Shown piece by piece: positions 34,820-44,069 of a stretch of DNA of 64,000 nt (the stretch's first letter is position 1; each line of letters starts with the position of its first letter). The notes beneath the pieces were generated by a model. The model was not told where the DNA came from, did no database searches, and saw only the letters and a list, made by a program, of their open reading frames with translations. Position numbers and translations under genes: made by a program. This DNA comes from Lachnospiraceae bacterium (GTDB taxonomy: Bacteria; Bacillota; Clostridia; Lachnospirales; Lachnospiraceae), in NCBI GenBank assembly GCA_030524525.1, contig JAUNGI010000009.1:1-64000 (forward strand), written 5' to 3'.

Positions 34820-35506
34820 TTACGCGGCTTTTTCTGCCGCGTCCTTTTCCTTTTTCAGCCTTCTGTGTTTTCGGACCCGCAGTCCGAGCACGGCGAACCC
34901 CAGAAGCGCCGTCAGCAGATTGATGCTGTAGAAGAACCAGAATTTCAGACTCGTGAAATCCTTCGTTCCGCCCGAAATGCTGACGCATACCATGCCGGGG
35001 AAAACGCCCAGCACCGCCGAACCCAGATAGATGCCGTAGGGCATCCGCATGATCCCGAACAGAATGCCGATCACCTCGCTGGACAGCCCGGCGATATGCA
35101 GCGCAAAGCAGAGCGCCCATTCGTCCTCCCTCGCGCCCTCCATATAACGCGCAAGCTTGGGATGCTCCGCAAGCTTTGCTTCCAGCCGCTCGGTCCGCGT
35201 CATCCGCCCAAACAGATAGGAGATCGAAAAACAGACGACCGTTCCCAGCGCGTTGATCAGGATCGCCTGCCAAAGAGGGAAGCTCATCGCCGCCGCAATA
35301 TTAAGCCCGCTGTACGGGATGATCCCGCAGCACGCCTTGAGCGCGTACAGACTCATAAGCAGCAGAAAAATTTTCAGGTGGTTATGCTCCGCGTAAAGAA
35401 GAACGTCCCGAATCTTCACGCCCCGATAGCCGAACAGATAAGCCACCGTAACGATACTGACAATAATAATAACAAATTGAATATAGTTCTTTATTTTTTT
35501 CCACAT
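34820..35506 (-). CDS. TVP38/TMEM64 family membrane protein
   Basis: 228 residues with about five or six transmembrane segments. IIPYSGLNIAAAMSFPLWQAILINALGTV and SISYLFGRMTR are the diagnostic core of the SNARE-associated/DedA-like family, followed by FGIMRMPYGIYLGSAVLGVFPGM. Members act in membrane homeostasis, possibly as lipid scramblases or transporters; the bacterial substrate is unclear. It lies 33 bp downstream of the DUF4015 protein gene on the same strand. Confidence 0.85.
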   Translation of the reverse strand: MWKKIKNYIQFVIIIVSIVTVAYLFGYRGVKIRDVLLYAEHNHLKIFLLLMSLYALKACCGIIPYSGLNIAAAMSFPLWQAILINALGTVVCFSISYLFGRMTRTERLEAKLAEHPKLARYMEGAREDEWALCFALHIAGLSSEVIGILFGIMRMPYGIYLGSAVLGVFPGMVCVSISGGTKDFTSLKFWFFYSINLLTALLGFAVLGLRVRKHRRLKKEKDAAEKAA

Positions 35507-35539
35507 AGTGTCGTCTGCCCTTTTGTCGGAGATTGCGCC

Positions 35540-36850
35540 CTATTCCTGTAAAAGTCCGTCCTTGGAATAATTTCCCGCAGCGTTCCACAAAAGCCATCCG
35601 GAATAGCCGGCGTCGTAGGTTCCGTTGATCTGATCGCGGATCTGCGGCCCGCCGTAGGTAATGTGCCCAGAGACCCAAGTCGCGGTAAACGCCTGAAGCC
35701 ACGGCCGAACGTCGGCGCATCGCCCGCTCGCCACGTTGGCGCTGAGCTTCTTTTTGGAATCCAGCATGGAATTGTAGATCAGATCGTACGGGTGCGCGTC
35801 CGGCACGTCAAGATTGTAATAGCCCTTGCCGTAATGGGACGGGTAGACCATCGGGCAGATATAGTCCAAATACTTCGCCATATCGGAATAGCTCTGTCCG
35901 ACCGCCGCCGCGTCGATCTCGCTGCTGATAACGACGCCGAATACGTCCACGGAAACGAAAACGCCCAGCGGCTTCAGGTTTTCACAGGCGTATTTTACAA
36001 AGCCCGTGATCGCGTCCATCTTGACCTCCGTCGTCAGCTCCACACCGAAATCCGCGTCCTTCATCTTTCCATCCGTGGAAAAACGGCAGTAGTCAAAATT
36101 CACCTCGTCGAAGCCCAGCTTTGCCGCCTGCCGCCCCACCTCCGTCAGATACTCCCAAGTCTCCTCGTTCAGCGGGTTCATCCATGTGTAGCCGCTGCTG
36201 TCCTTCATCAGAGAGCCGTCCTTCATGCGAACGCCGAAGCTTTCGTTTGCCTTTACGGTGCGCAGATCCCGGAAGCATACGATCCGGGCGATCAGATACA
36301 CGTCATGCTCCTTGAACTTCTGCACGATCTCGTCAAAGTTGTTGAAGAGCAGATTTTTATTGCCGAGCCCGTCCAGATATTCCGAATCGGTATCCACCAC
36401 GATGAAGCCGTCGTCGTTCTTGATATCAATGACCACGGCGTTCAGCTCGGTCGTGTCCAGAAGATCCAGAATGGTATCCATTTTCTTGTTGATCACGTCT
36501 GCGGTCAGATACATGGCCTTCACGTTCGTCCGCGTCCGCGTGTCCTCAAAGTCCTCCATCCAAAGATCGTCCTCGGAAAGCCCCTGCAAAAAGCCGTCGG
36601 TATACAGTCCGTGGGGACCCGCCAGCGACTGCGTCCCGTCGATCACCGTCACGCCCTTGGTCGGCTCCGGCGTTTCCTCCGACGGCTTCGGCTCCTCCGC
36701 CTTCGTCACCCGCCAGACTCCAAAGCCCATGAGCGCGCAGAGCAGCAGCGAAGCAAGCGTCGCCAGCAGCTGCTTCTGCCGAATGGCGCGCCGGGTCCCG
36801 CTCCGCCTCTGAACGTTCATATTTGCACCGTACCGCATTTTTCTTGCCAT
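35540..36850 (-). CDS. secreted or anchored glycoside hydrolase-like protein (DUF4015)
   Basis: 436 residues: a basic N terminus, a membrane segment (LLATLASLLLCALMGFGVW), a Pro/Glu-rich linker, and a TIM-barrel domain of the DUF4015 'putative glycosyl hydrolase' type. VRTKVNAVY-like strand NVKAMYLTADVI, AVVIDIKNDDG, YLIARIVCFRD, GFDEVNFDYCRF and YICPMVYPSHYG lie in the expected barrel order. It may act on a wall or capsule polysaccharide; catalysis is unproven. The ATG at 36850 follows GGAAAGAAG. It lies 35 bp from the SEC-C gene. Confidence 0.8.
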   Translation of the reverse strand: MARKMRYGANMNVQRRSGTRRAIRQKQLLATLASLLLCALMGFGVWRVTKAEEPKPSEETPEPTKGVTVIDGTQSLAGPHGLYTDGFLQGLSEDDLWMEDFEDTRTRTNVKAMYLTADVINKKMDTILDLLDTTELNAVVIDIKNDDGFIVVDTDSEYLDGLGNKNLLFNNFDEIVQKFKEHDVYLIARIVCFRDLRTVKANESFGVRMKDGSLMKDSSGYTWMNPLNEETWEYLTEVGRQAAKLGFDEVNFDYCRFSTDGKMKDADFGVELTTEVKMDAITGFVKYACENLKPLGVFVSVDVFGVVISSEIDAAAVGQSYSDMAKYLDYICPMVYPSHYGKGYYNLDVPDAHPYDLIYNSMLDSKKKLSANVASGRCADVRPWLQAFTATWVSGHITYGGPQIRDQINGTYDAGYSGWLLWNAAGNYSKDGLLQE

Positions 36851-36885
36851 AATAATCTTCTTTCCGGATTTTTCCGCTTTTTCTG

Positions 36886-37392
36886 CTATTTTGCCTTTCC
36901 GCAGCAAAATTTATACTTTTTTCCGCTGCCGCACGGGCAGGGATCGTTCCGTCCGACCTTCTTTTCCTTCACCACCGTATTGCTCTTTCTCTGCGAAAGG
37001 AACAGCTCCCTGCGTCTTTCCTCGCTCAGCAGCTCCTTCCATGCGGGCAGTTCGTACAGCCAATCGGCTCTTGCCTCCACCATATTATAATAGAGCTTTT
37101 CCTTGTCGAACCGAAGGCTGACAACGGTCTCCTCGGTCATCTCCTCCACCGGATTGGGCGTTACGAGGCTGTCGTTGATCCCGTCCAAAAAGCCGGTAAA
37201 CAGGAAAACGCTCATGCCGTATTTTTCCGCCAGCTCCGCCACGGTTCCCTTTACCTCGGTCTCCGGATCGGCAAGGAGCTGCTCGTAAACCGCCTTTTCC
37301 AGAGCAAAATAATTCCCCCAGAAAAGCTGTCCCTCCTTGGTGTTCATGTCCTTTGCGTACGCGCCGTCTCTCCACTCCTGAAATAAACTCAT
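36886..37392 (-). CDS. SEC-C motif protein
   Basis: 168 residues. The last ~22 are a SEC-C zinc motif, [19 protein letters not shown], as at the end of SecA. The rest is a helical region with no known family ([24 protein letters not shown]). SEC-C modules bind zinc and often nucleic acid or ribosome-linked partners; the job here is unknown. GGAGGTCATT precedes the ATG at 37392; the frame is open to 37446. Confidence 0.85.
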   Translation of the reverse strand: MSLFQEWRDGAYAKDMNTKEGQLFWGNYFALEKAVYEQLLADPETEVKGTVAELAEKYGMSVFLFTGFLDGINDSLVTPNPVEEMTEETVVSLRFDKEKLYYNMVEARADWLYELPAWKELLSEERRRELFLSQRKSNTVVKEKKVGRNDPCPCGSGKKYKFCCGKAK

Positions 37393-37439
37393 AATGACCT
37401 CCAAAATTTTTTTGATTTTCCCGTATAACATCCGTTTCT

Positions 37440-37556
37440 TGGGCAATACTGTTACTGCACCGGATTCCAGAAGCGCAGTTCGGCTTCAGAGGTCCGGTCA
37501 GCAAATGATAAGTAAACTTATCCTCCCAAATCGGGGGATGCTCTCCCCTTTTTTCA
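37440..37556 (+). other. structured intergenic stretch with plus-strand terminator
   Basis: Three hairpins in a row on the plus strand: a long stem with ACCGGA/TCCGGT outside and GAAGC/GCTTC inside (~37457-37504), GATAAGT-aa-ACTTATC (~37507-37522), and GGGG-atgctct-CCCC plus six T (~37534-37554). No coding frame explains them and no plus-strand gene ends here. It could be a small RNA. I could not match it to SRP RNA, 6S RNA or tmRNA. A hairpin of 10-bp arms (37563-37572/37583-37592) follows. Confidence 0.4.
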
Positions 37557-37608
37557 TTCCAGACAAAGGACCTTGCTTGCAGGGTCCTTTGTTATGTTCC
37601 GAGGCTTT

Positions 37609-37839
37609 TTATTCTTCCTCCTCCGGGATCTCCTCCCTGTGTACCCAGTGGAACACACGGATCAATATCCAGCCGCCGATGGCAAAAAATACAAAGCCGA
37701 AGATTCCCGTAAAGAGCAGGCCGTCGCCCACCGCGCCCTCCGTAAAAGCGCCGACAAACGTCAGCACCACCGATGCGAATATCAGCACGAGCGTAATGAC
37801 CGCCACGATCTGTGGAAATTTACGTTTCACCGTTCTCAC
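37609..37839 (-). CDS. small two-helix membrane protein
   Basis: 76 residues or slightly fewer, GTG start at 37839 or 37830. Two transmembrane segments (IVAVITLVLIFASVVLTFVGAF and LFTGIFGFVFFAIGGWILI), then HREEIPEEEE. No family recognised. Its start overlaps the end of rarA, so it is coupled to it. Confidence 0.6.
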   Translation of the reverse strand: MRTVKRKFPQIVAVITLVLIFASVVLTFVGAFTEGAVGDGLLFTGIFGFVFFAIGGWILIRVFHWVHREEIPEEEE

Positions 37840-39166
37840 CCCCGTTTCCGCTTCCGCGAAGAAATGCCATCCATTCCTTCATTTTCTTTTCATAGCCCAG
37901 ATCTCCCATCCGGTAAAACTGCCGCCCCTCCAACTCCTCCGGCAGGTAGCTCTGCGGGGAAAAATGGTTGGGACAGTTATGCGCGTATTCGTAATCCGTT
38001 CCGTGTCCGAGGGCGGCGGCTCCGCCGTAATGAGCGTCCATCAGATGCGCCGGAACGCGGGGCGTCTTCTCCTTTGCGACCGCCTCCATCGCCTCGGAGA
38101 TCGCATTGACCGCGGAGTTGCTTTTCGGCGCACAGGCAACGTAGGCGGCCGCCTGCGCCAGAATGATCTGCGCCTCCGGCATCCCCACCCGCTCTGCCGC
38201 AAGCGACGCGGAGACCGCCACGGTCAGCGCCGTCGGATCGGCGTTGCCCACGTCCTCCGCCGCGCAGATCATGATCCGGCGGGCAACGAACGTCACCTGC
38301 TCCCCGGCGTACAGCATCCGCGCCAGATAGTAAACGGCGGCGTCGGGATCGGAGCCCCGCATGCTTTTGATAAACGCGGAGATCGTATCGTAATGATTGT
38401 CCCCGCCCTTATCGTAGCGGATCACCCGCTTCTGAATGCACTCCGAAGCGACCTCAAGCGTAATGCGGATCACCCCGTCGGCGGAAGGCTCGGTCGTCAG
38501 CACCCCCAGCTCCAGCGCGTTCAGCGCCTGTCTTGCGTCGCCGTTGGCGGCGTCGGCAATAAACGAAAGCGCCTCCGGCTCCAGCTCCGCCCGGTAAACG
38601 CCCAGACCGCGTTCCCTGTCCGTAAGCGCCCGCCTAAGCAGCGTTTCAATGTGGCGCTTTTCCAACGGCTTCAGCTCAAAAACCACCGATCGGGAAATCA
38701 AGGCTCCGTTTACCTCGAAATAGGGATTTTCCGTCGTCGCGCCGATCAGTATGACGGTGCCGTTTTCCACATAAGGCAGCAGAAAATCCTGCTGTCCCTT
38801 ATTGAAGCGATGGATCTCGTCGATAAACAGAATCGTTTTTCGCCGGTACATGGCGAGCGTGCGCTCCGCCTCCTCCACCGCGTCCTGCATATCCTTCTTT
38901 CCGGCGTTCGTGGCGTTGATCTGACGAAACTCCGCGCTGGTGGTGGCGGCGATCACCTTTGCAAGGGTCGTCTTCCCGGTTCCCGGCGGGCCGTAAAAAA
39001 TGACCGACCGGAGCTGATCCGCACGGATCGCGCGGTAGAGCAGCCTGTCCTTTCCGACGATATGCTCCTGCCCGACCACCTCCTCCAAACAGGTCGGCCG
39101 CATTCGGGACGCCAGCGGCGACTCCTCCTCGCCTGCGGTTTCCCGCATATATTCAAACAAATCCAT
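37820..39166 (-). CDS. rarA: replication-associated recombination protein RarA
   Basis: 448-residue AAA+ ATPase (RarA/MgsA/WRNIP1) that acts at stalled replication forks. GPPGTGKTTLAKVIA is Walker A, ILFIDEIHRFNKGQQD Walker B, and GATTENPYFEVNGALISRS sensor 1. The C-terminal tetramerisation region ends with HLMDAHYGGAAALGHG and YLPEELEGRQFY, both family hallmarks. The ATG at 39166 is preceded by a poor ribosome site; an open extension to 39214 covers the divergent promoter and is unlikely. Confidence 0.95.
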   Translation of the reverse strand: MDLFEYMRETAGEEESPLASRMRPTCLEEVVGQEHIVGKDRLLYRAIRADQLRSVIFYGPPGTGKTTLAKVIAATTSAEFRQINATNAGKKDMQDAVEEAERTLAMYRRKTILFIDEIHRFNKGQQDFLLPYVENGTVILIGATTENPYFEVNGALISRSVVFELKPLEKRHIETLLRRALTDRERGLGVYRAELEPEALSFIADAANGDARQALNALELGVLTTEPSADGVIRITLEVASECIQKRVIRYDKGGDNHYDTISAFIKSMRGSDPDAAVYYLARMLYAGEQVTFVARRIMICAAEDVGNADPTALTVAVSASLAAERVGMPEAQIILAQAAAYVACAPKSNSAVNAISEAMEAVAKEKTPRVPAHLMDAHYGGAAALGHGTDYEYAHNCPNHFSPQSYLPEELEGRQFYRMGDLGYEKKMKEWMAFLRGSGNGGENGET

Positions 39167-39175
39167 CCGCTTCGT

Positions 39176-39204
39176 TTGCCTTTCCGATAAAATTATGCTA
39201 TAGT
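39176..39204 (+). promoter_or_regulatory. sigmaA promoter of the DUF4250 gene
   Basis: TTGCCT (39176-39181), 17 bp, TATAGT (39199-39204), 30 bp before the DUF4250 start. Confidence 0.65.
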
Positions 39205-39234
39205 GAACGAGCAAAAAAAGAAAGGAGAATCCCT

Positions 39235-39408
39235 ATGCTGCCCAAGGACCCCGTCATTCTGCTCAGCTATGTCAATACGCTGCTGCGGGACAAATACTCC
39301 TCCTTGGAAGCGCTCTGCCGGGCAGAGGACGCCGACGAGGAGCAGCTCTGCGCAAGCCTTCGCGCCATAGATTATCATTACAGCAAAGAAAAAAATCAGT
39401 TTCTCTGA
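39235..39408 (+). CDS. DUF4250 small protein
   Basis: 57 residues: MLPKDPVILLSYVNTLLRDK, a short helical middle, and ending HYSKEKNQFL. The MLPKDPxxLLSxVNTxLRD start and RNQF/KNQF end are the DUF4250 signature of Clostridia. Function is unknown. AAGGAG precedes the ATG, and it has its own promoter. It lies upstream of yigZ on the same strand. Confidence 0.9.
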   Translation: MLPKDPVILLSYVNTLLRDKYSSLEALCRAEDADEEQLCASLRAIDYHYSKEKNQFL

Positions 39409-39461
39409 GTCAGTTTATCATATCTATAACTTTTGTCAAGCGAAAGGAGGGCGGAAAGCCC

Positions 39462-40112
39462 GTGCCGGAGAAGATTCGTTACCTTTATCAGGGCGGTCAA
39501 GGAGAGATCACGGAAAAAAAATCCCGCTTTATCGCCACGCTCGCGCCGGTTCGCACCGAGGACGAGGCGCAGGCGTTTATTGACCGCATCAAAAAACAAT
39601 ACTGGGACGCGCGCCACAACTGCTCCGCCCTCGTGATCGGCGAACGCCGGGAGCTGACCCGGTGCAGCGACGACGGCGAACCGCCGCATACCGCCGGACG
39701 CCCCATGCTGGACGTGCTGCTGGGCGAAGGACTCACGAACATGTGCGCGGTGGTCACCCGGTATTTCGGGGGGACCCTGCTCGGAACCGGCGGACTCATC
39801 CGCGCGTATCAGGCAGCCGTCAAGGAAGGGCTGGCGGCAAGCCGGATCGTGGAGCGGGAAACCGCCGTGCCGGTCACCGTACAAACCGACTATACGGGCG
39901 TCGGCAAGCTGCTCTATCTGACCGCCGCCGAAAACCTTCCGGTACTTGAAACCGATTACGCCGCGCAGGTCACGGCGCGGGTGCTGGTGCCGCCGGAGGC
40001 GCTTTCCGGCTTTCGGAAAAAGCTGCTGGAGGCCACCGCCGGGCAGGCGCGGCTCGCCTGCGGCGACCCGGTCGTCTTTGTCCGGCTCGATAACGAGATC
40101 CGGCTTTTATAG
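39462..40112 (+). CDS. yigZ: YigZ/IMPACT family protein
   Basis: 216 residues. KKSRFIATLAPVRTEDEAQAFI, DARHNCSALVIG, DDGEPPHTAGRPMLDVL and VTRYFGGTLLGTGGLIRAY form the UPF0029 domain of the IMPACT family. A ferredoxin-like C-terminal domain (DUF1949) follows. IMPACT homologues link to translation control in eukaryotes; the bacterial role is not settled. The GTG start follows AAAGGAGG. Confidence 0.93.
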   Translation: MPEKIRYLYQGGQGEITEKKSRFIATLAPVRTEDEAQAFIDRIKKQYWDARHNCSALVIGERRELTRCSDDGEPPHTAGRPMLDVLLGEGLTNMCAVVTRYFGGTLLGTGGLIRAYQAAVKEGLAASRIVERETAVPVTVQTDYTGVGKLLYLTAAENLPVLETDYAAQVTARVLVPPEALSGFRKKLLEATAGQARLACGDPVVFVRLDNEIRLL

Positions 40113-40182
40113 CGCCGCCCGAATTCTGCAAAATATTACGGAACCCCGAAAAAAGTTCACACTTTTGTAAAACCTCTGTTAT

Positions 40183-40210
40183 TTACAAGCCTTTTCCGGG
40201 ATGCTATAAT
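40183..40210 (+). promoter_or_regulatory. sigmaA promoter of the PBP gene
   Basis: TTACAA (40183-40188), 16 bp, TATAAT (40205-40210), 28 bp before the start codon; CAGGAGG follows as ribosome site. Confidence 0.75.
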
Positions 40211-40238
40211 CATAAGGTAACAGGAGGTATTTCTCTGC

Positions 40239-42899
40239 ATGAATTATAGTTACCATCAAATCGTACGACGACAGAAAATGCTGCGCTCCAACACGCACCG
40301 CGTTTACTCCCTGCTTCGCATAACCTTTTTCCGGCTTGCGCTCGTGTTTATGGCGTTCTGCATGATCGTAGGCACCTACGGCGCTTACGGGGCATACCTC
40401 GGCATCATCCGTACCTCTCCGAGCATCGACTCCATCAGCGTCACTCCGGAGGGCTTTCCGTCCACGATCTATTATTCGGACGGTTCCGTCTGCATCCAGC
40501 TGGTCGGCGCAGGCTCCAACCGCGAATACGTCAGCATCGACGAGATCCCGAAGGACATTCAGAACTGCTTCGTCGCCTTGGAGGACGAGCGTTTTTACGA
40601 ACACAGCGGCATCGACGTCCGCGGTATCTTCCGCGCGGCGTTTTCGGTCGTGAAGGTGCACAGCCTTGACTACGGCGCCAGTACCATCACGCAGCAGCTT
40701 TTGAAAAATCAGGTTTTCTCCGGCGGCAACGAAAAAAACGCCGTCGATAAGGTCGTGCGTAAGCTTCAGGAACAGTATCTTGCCATCAAGCTCGAATCCA
40801 AATACAGCAAGCAGCTGATCTTGGAATATTATCTGAACATCATCAACCTCGGAAACGGCGCGTACGGCATTCAAAAAGCCGCGCAGACCTATTTCGGCAA
40901 GAACGTCGATGAGCTGACGATCAGCGAAGCCGCCGTTCTGGCGCCGATCGCCTATTCGCCGGTTTATATGAATCCTCTGAAATACCCGGAGGACAACGCC
41001 CGCCGCCGCAAGGACTGCCTTGATAATATGCTGGATAACGGCTTCTGCACGAAGGAGCAGTACGACATTGCCATCGCCGATACGGACGACGTGTATCTGC
41101 GCATCGGCCTGCACAGCCAGTACACCGAAGGAACGAACAACTCCTATTATTCGTACTTCGTAGACGAACTGATCGAGCAAGTCGTGGAAGACCTCCAGAA
41201 TCAGGGCTATTCCTCCTACGACGCCTATCGTCTGCTTTACAGCGGCGGCCTGCAGATCTACTCCACGCAGGACAAGGACATTCAGGCGATCATGGATAAG
41301 TATTATCAGGACGAGGAGCATTTCCCCGCCGTAGGCAAGGGCTCCTATTACGAGCTTGCCGAGTCCTACGCGCTTTCGATCGTGGCGACCGACGGGACCT
41401 CGTCGCATTATCACCTGACGGATCTGCTGGAATATTACGCGGACTATAAGGATTCGGGCAAGCTTTATTATCACGAAAAGGGCTCCGCCGGAATCAACAA
41501 ATATACGCTCGACAAGGACGATCTCAACGAGAAGATCGACGCCTTTATCGAGGCGATGAAGGAGAAATTCGAGAAGGAATATCCCGGTAAGGAATACCGC
41601 GTTCAGGAGTCCCGCTCGATCAGTCTCCAGCCCCAGAGCGCCATGGTCATTATGGACCCGTCCACCGGAGACGTTGTGGCGCAATACGGCGGGCGCGGCG
41701 AAAAGGTCGGGAACCGGGTGCTGAACCGCGCTTCCGGAACGTATCGGCAGGCAGGCTCCACCTTTAAGGTGCTGGCATCCTTCCTCCCGGCGCTGGACAC
41801 CTGCGGTTTTACGCTGGCAAGTACCTTTGACGACTCTTATTATGAATATCCGGATCAGGAGAACATCGCGGAAAGCGACCGCGCCACGGTCACGAACTGG
41901 TACCGGACCGGCTTTGAGGGCTTACAGTCCATCCGGCGGGGCATTTATCACTCGATGAATATTATCGCCGCCCGCTGTATGGAGCAGGTAACGCCCTATA
42001 CGGCGATGTCCTATCTGGAGGATCTTGGGTTCAGCCAGCTGGACACCGACCCCAGCGACGGCGTTTCGGACTATACGATCGCCTTGGCTCTCGGCGGCCT
42101 TTCCACCGGCTGCTCGGTTTTGGAGATGACCGCGGCTTACGCCGCCATTGCGGACGAGGGCATTTACCACGAGCCCCGCTATTATACGCAGATCCTTTCG
42201 TATAACGGAAGCGTCCTGATCTCCAATAAGGTAAAGTCGTCTCAGGTCATGAAGTCCTCGACGGCGTACCTTTTGACGAATGCCATGGAGGATACGACGA
42301 AGATCGGTACCGGTACAAGGTCCCGTTTCCAGAACCTGGACATTCCGGTGGCAGGAAAGACCGGAACCGCCCACGACAACTACGACCTTTGGTTCGCGGG
42401 CTTTACGCCGTACTACTGCGCCGCCATCTGGTCGGGCTTTGACAACAACTTTTCCCAGACCGATTCCACCTACTACCGCTACCTCTGGCGCGACATTATG
42501 GAGGAAGTGCATGTTCTGAAGGGCTGTGAGGAAAAGGGCTTCGAGGTTCCTTCCTCGATCGTCACCGCAAAGATCTGCACCAAATGCGGCAATCTGGCGG
42601 TGGAGGGGCTGTGCGACCAGTACGAGGGCGGCAACTGCATCGCCGAGGAGATCTTTGCCAAGGGTACGGCGCCGTATCAGACCTGTACCTGCCACACCAA
42701 GGTCACGATCTGCACCGAGTCCAATGCGCTCGCTACCGAGACCTGCCCGAGCATCGTCAGCAAGGTCTATCTGAACAAAACCGAGACCGAGCTCAGCAAG
42801 CGGCACGGCGGCACACAGGATACGGCGCACATTCTTCCGGAATCGCTGACGCAGCTCTGCCCGCTTCACGAGGGCAACCCGCTCAGTTCGGATCATTAA
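40239..42899 (+). CDS. class A penicillin-binding protein with Cys-rich tail
   Basis: 886 residues. One membrane anchor (~28-52) precedes the GT51 glycosyltransferase domain (VALEDERFYEHSGIDVRG, GASTITQQLLKN, KLESKYSKQLILEYYLNIINLG). The transpeptidase domain has GSTFK (active serine), SMN and KTGTA. It polymerises and cross-links peptidoglycan. A ~130-residue C-terminal tail (KICTKCGNLAVEGLCDQYEG and CTCHTKVTICTESNA) has about a dozen cysteines, more than usual, and may bind metal or form disulfides outside the cell. Strong promoter and ribosome site. Followed 11 bp later by a DUF6472 gene. Confidence 0.92.
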   Translation: MNYSYHQIVRRQKMLRSNTHRVYSLLRITFFRLALVFMAFCMIVGTYGAYGAYLGIIRTSPSIDSISVTPEGFPSTIYYSDGSVCIQLVGAGSNREYVSIDEIPKDIQNCFVALEDERFYEHSGIDVRGIFRAAFSVVKVHSLDYGASTITQQLLKNQVFSGGNEKNAVDKVVRKLQEQYLAIKLESKYSKQLILEYYLNIINLGNGAYGIQKAAQTYFGKNVDELTISEAAVLAPIAYSPVYMNPLKYPEDNARRRKDCLDNMLDNGFCTKEQYDIAIADTDDVYLRIGLHSQYTEGTNNSYYSYFVDELIEQVVEDLQNQGYSSYDAYRLLYSGGLQIYSTQDKDIQAIMDKYYQDEEHFPAVGKGSYYELAESYALSIVATDGTSSHYHLTDLLEYYADYKDSGKLYYHEKGSAGINKYTLDKDDLNEKIDAFIEAMKEKFEKEYPGKEYRVQESRSISLQPQSAMVIMDPSTGDVVAQYGGRGEKVGNRVLNRASGTYRQAGSTFKVLASFLPALDTCGFTLASTFDDSYYEYPDQENIAESDRATVTNWYRTGFEGLQSIRRGIYHSMNIIAARCMEQVTPYTAMSYLEDLGFSQLDTDPSDGVSDYTIALALGGLSTGCSVLEMTAAYAAIADEGIYHEPRYYTQILSYNGSVLISNKVKSSQVMKSSTAYLLTNAMEDTTKIGTGTRSRFQNLDIPVAGKTGTAHDNYDLWFAGFTPYYCAAIWSGFDNNFSQTDSTYYRYLWRDIMEEVHVLKGCEEKGFEVPSSIVTAKICTKCGNLAVEGLCDQYEGGNCIAEEIFAKGTAPYQTCTCHTKVTICTESNALATETCPSIVSKVYLNKTETELSKRHGGTQDTAHILPESLTQLCPLHEGNPLSSDH

Positions 42900-42910
42900 A
42901 TGAGGATTTT

Positions 42911-43087
42911 ATGATTGCAAACTGCGACTACTGTATGTATTATGAATATGACGAGGACTACGAATGCTGGTGCTGCGGAAAGGATCTCGACGAGGACGAA
43001 ATGGCGCACTTTCTTCGCGAGGAGCGCTGGGAGTGCCCGTATTTCCGCTACGGAGACGAATACGCCATCGTAAAAAAACAGATGTAG
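42911..43087 (+). CDS. DUF6472 small protein
   Basis: 58 residues: MIANCDYCMYYEYDEDYECW, CCGKDLDEDEMAHFL, then CPYFRYGDEYAIVKKQM. Several paired cysteines suggest a zinc-binding fold; DUF6472 is a Clostridia family of unknown function. AGGA precedes the ATG, 11 bp after the PBP stop, so it is probably co-transcribed. Confidence 0.85.
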   Translation: MIANCDYCMYYEYDEDYECWCCGKDLDEDEMAHFLREERWECPYFRYGDEYAIVKKQM

Positions 43088-43131
43088 CCCGGATAAAAAA
43101 TTTCTGATTGTAAAGAAAGGATGGATTGCTT

Positions 43132-43968
43132 ATGAAACGCTGTGCTCTTGTGCTGCTGTTCGCCCTGCTGTTCTGTGTCGGATGCAGCGAAGACAAAGAC
43201 CCCGCCGAGCCAACGCCGACGACCGCGCCGGAGCCTTCTCCGACCGCCGAGCCGTCGCCCACCGAGACTCCGGCGCCCACCGAAACCCCCACACCCACAC
43301 CAACGGAGGCCGCAATGAAAGAATGGGATACTTCCAACGTAGATACTTCTTGGATCGATCCGAACAAGAAGCTCGTTGCTTTTACGTTTGACGACGGACC
43401 GAGCCAATACTATGACGATCTGCTCGACATTTTGAAAGAAAACGGAATGCACGCGACCTTTTTCGTCTGGGGCAAAAATTACAACAGCTCCTATGAGGAG
43501 GTTATGAAGCGCGTCGTTGCGGAGGGCTGCGAATTCGGGAACCATACATGGTCGCACCCGTACCTCTCCAAGCTGGACGAGGCGGGGATCGCAGAGGAGG
43601 TCGAAAAAACCCGCGCGCTGCTTGAGGAACTGACCGGAATTCAGAATTTCCTTGTCAGACCGCCCTACGGCGACTCCAATCTGAAGGTGCAGATGAGCGT
43701 CAACGCGCCGATGATCAACTGGAGCGTAGACAGCGCGGACTGGAACAACGGCTCGTATGAATCGGTTTACCAGAACGTTATGAGCAAGGTACAGGACGGC
43801 GATATCGTTCTGATGCACGCCTCCTACGCCTACACGGTGGAAGCCGTGCGTACGATGATTCCGGAGCTGATCGCGGACGGTTATCAGATCGTTTCGGTAT
43901 CGGAGCTGGCGGCGGTTCGCGGAAAAACCTTGACCGCAGGACACGCGCCATACACGAACCTTCGCTGA
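43132..43968 (+). CDS. polysaccharide deacetylase lipoprotein
   Basis: 278 residues. A lipoprotein signal ends at CVGC; a long Pro/Thr/Glu-rich linker (TPTTAPEPSPTAEPSP) spans the wall. The CE4 domain has FTFDDGPS (catalytic Asp), NHTWSHPYLS (metal His pair), RPPYGDSN and IVLMHASY. It probably deacetylates peptidoglycan or another wall glycan outside the membrane. AAAGGATGG precedes the ATG. Together with the deacetylase at 1400 the window has two such enzymes, anchored differently. Confidence 0.92.
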   Translation: MKRCALVLLFALLFCVGCSEDKDPAEPTPTTAPEPSPTAEPSPTETPAPTETPTPTPTEAAMKEWDTSNVDTSWIDPNKKLVAFTFDDGPSQYYDDLLDILKENGMHATFFVWGKNYNSSYEEVMKRVVAEGCEFGNHTWSHPYLSKLDEAGIAEEVEKTRALLEELTGIQNFLVRPPYGDSNLKVQMSVNAPMINWSVDSADWNNGSYESVYQNVMSKVQDGDIVLMHASYAYTVEAVRTMIPELIADGYQIVSVSELAAVRGKTLTAGHAPYTNLR

Positions 43969-43991
43969 CAGCGCTTTCCCTTAACGTTTTC

Positions 43992-44050
43992 ACAAAACGA
44001 CCGGAGGCTCCCCTTTTCAAAGAAAAGAGAGCTTTCCGGTCGTTTTTGTG
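43992..44050. terminator. bidirectional terminator between deacetylase and spoVAE
   Basis: ACAAAACGACCGGA pairs with TCCGGTCGTTTTTGT across a ~28-nt loop that itself can pair (CTCCCCTTTTC/GAAAAGAGAG). A- and T-runs flank both sides, so it can stop transcription from both convergent genes. Confidence 0.8.
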
Positions 44051-44069
44051 TCTTTCGATTAAAACAGCG

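Noticed and set aside
37440..37556. SRP RNA, 6S RNA or tmRNA
   Set aside because: The SRP GGTCAGGTCCGGAAGGAAGC core, 6S central bubble layout and tmRNA acceptor/T-loop ends are not found.
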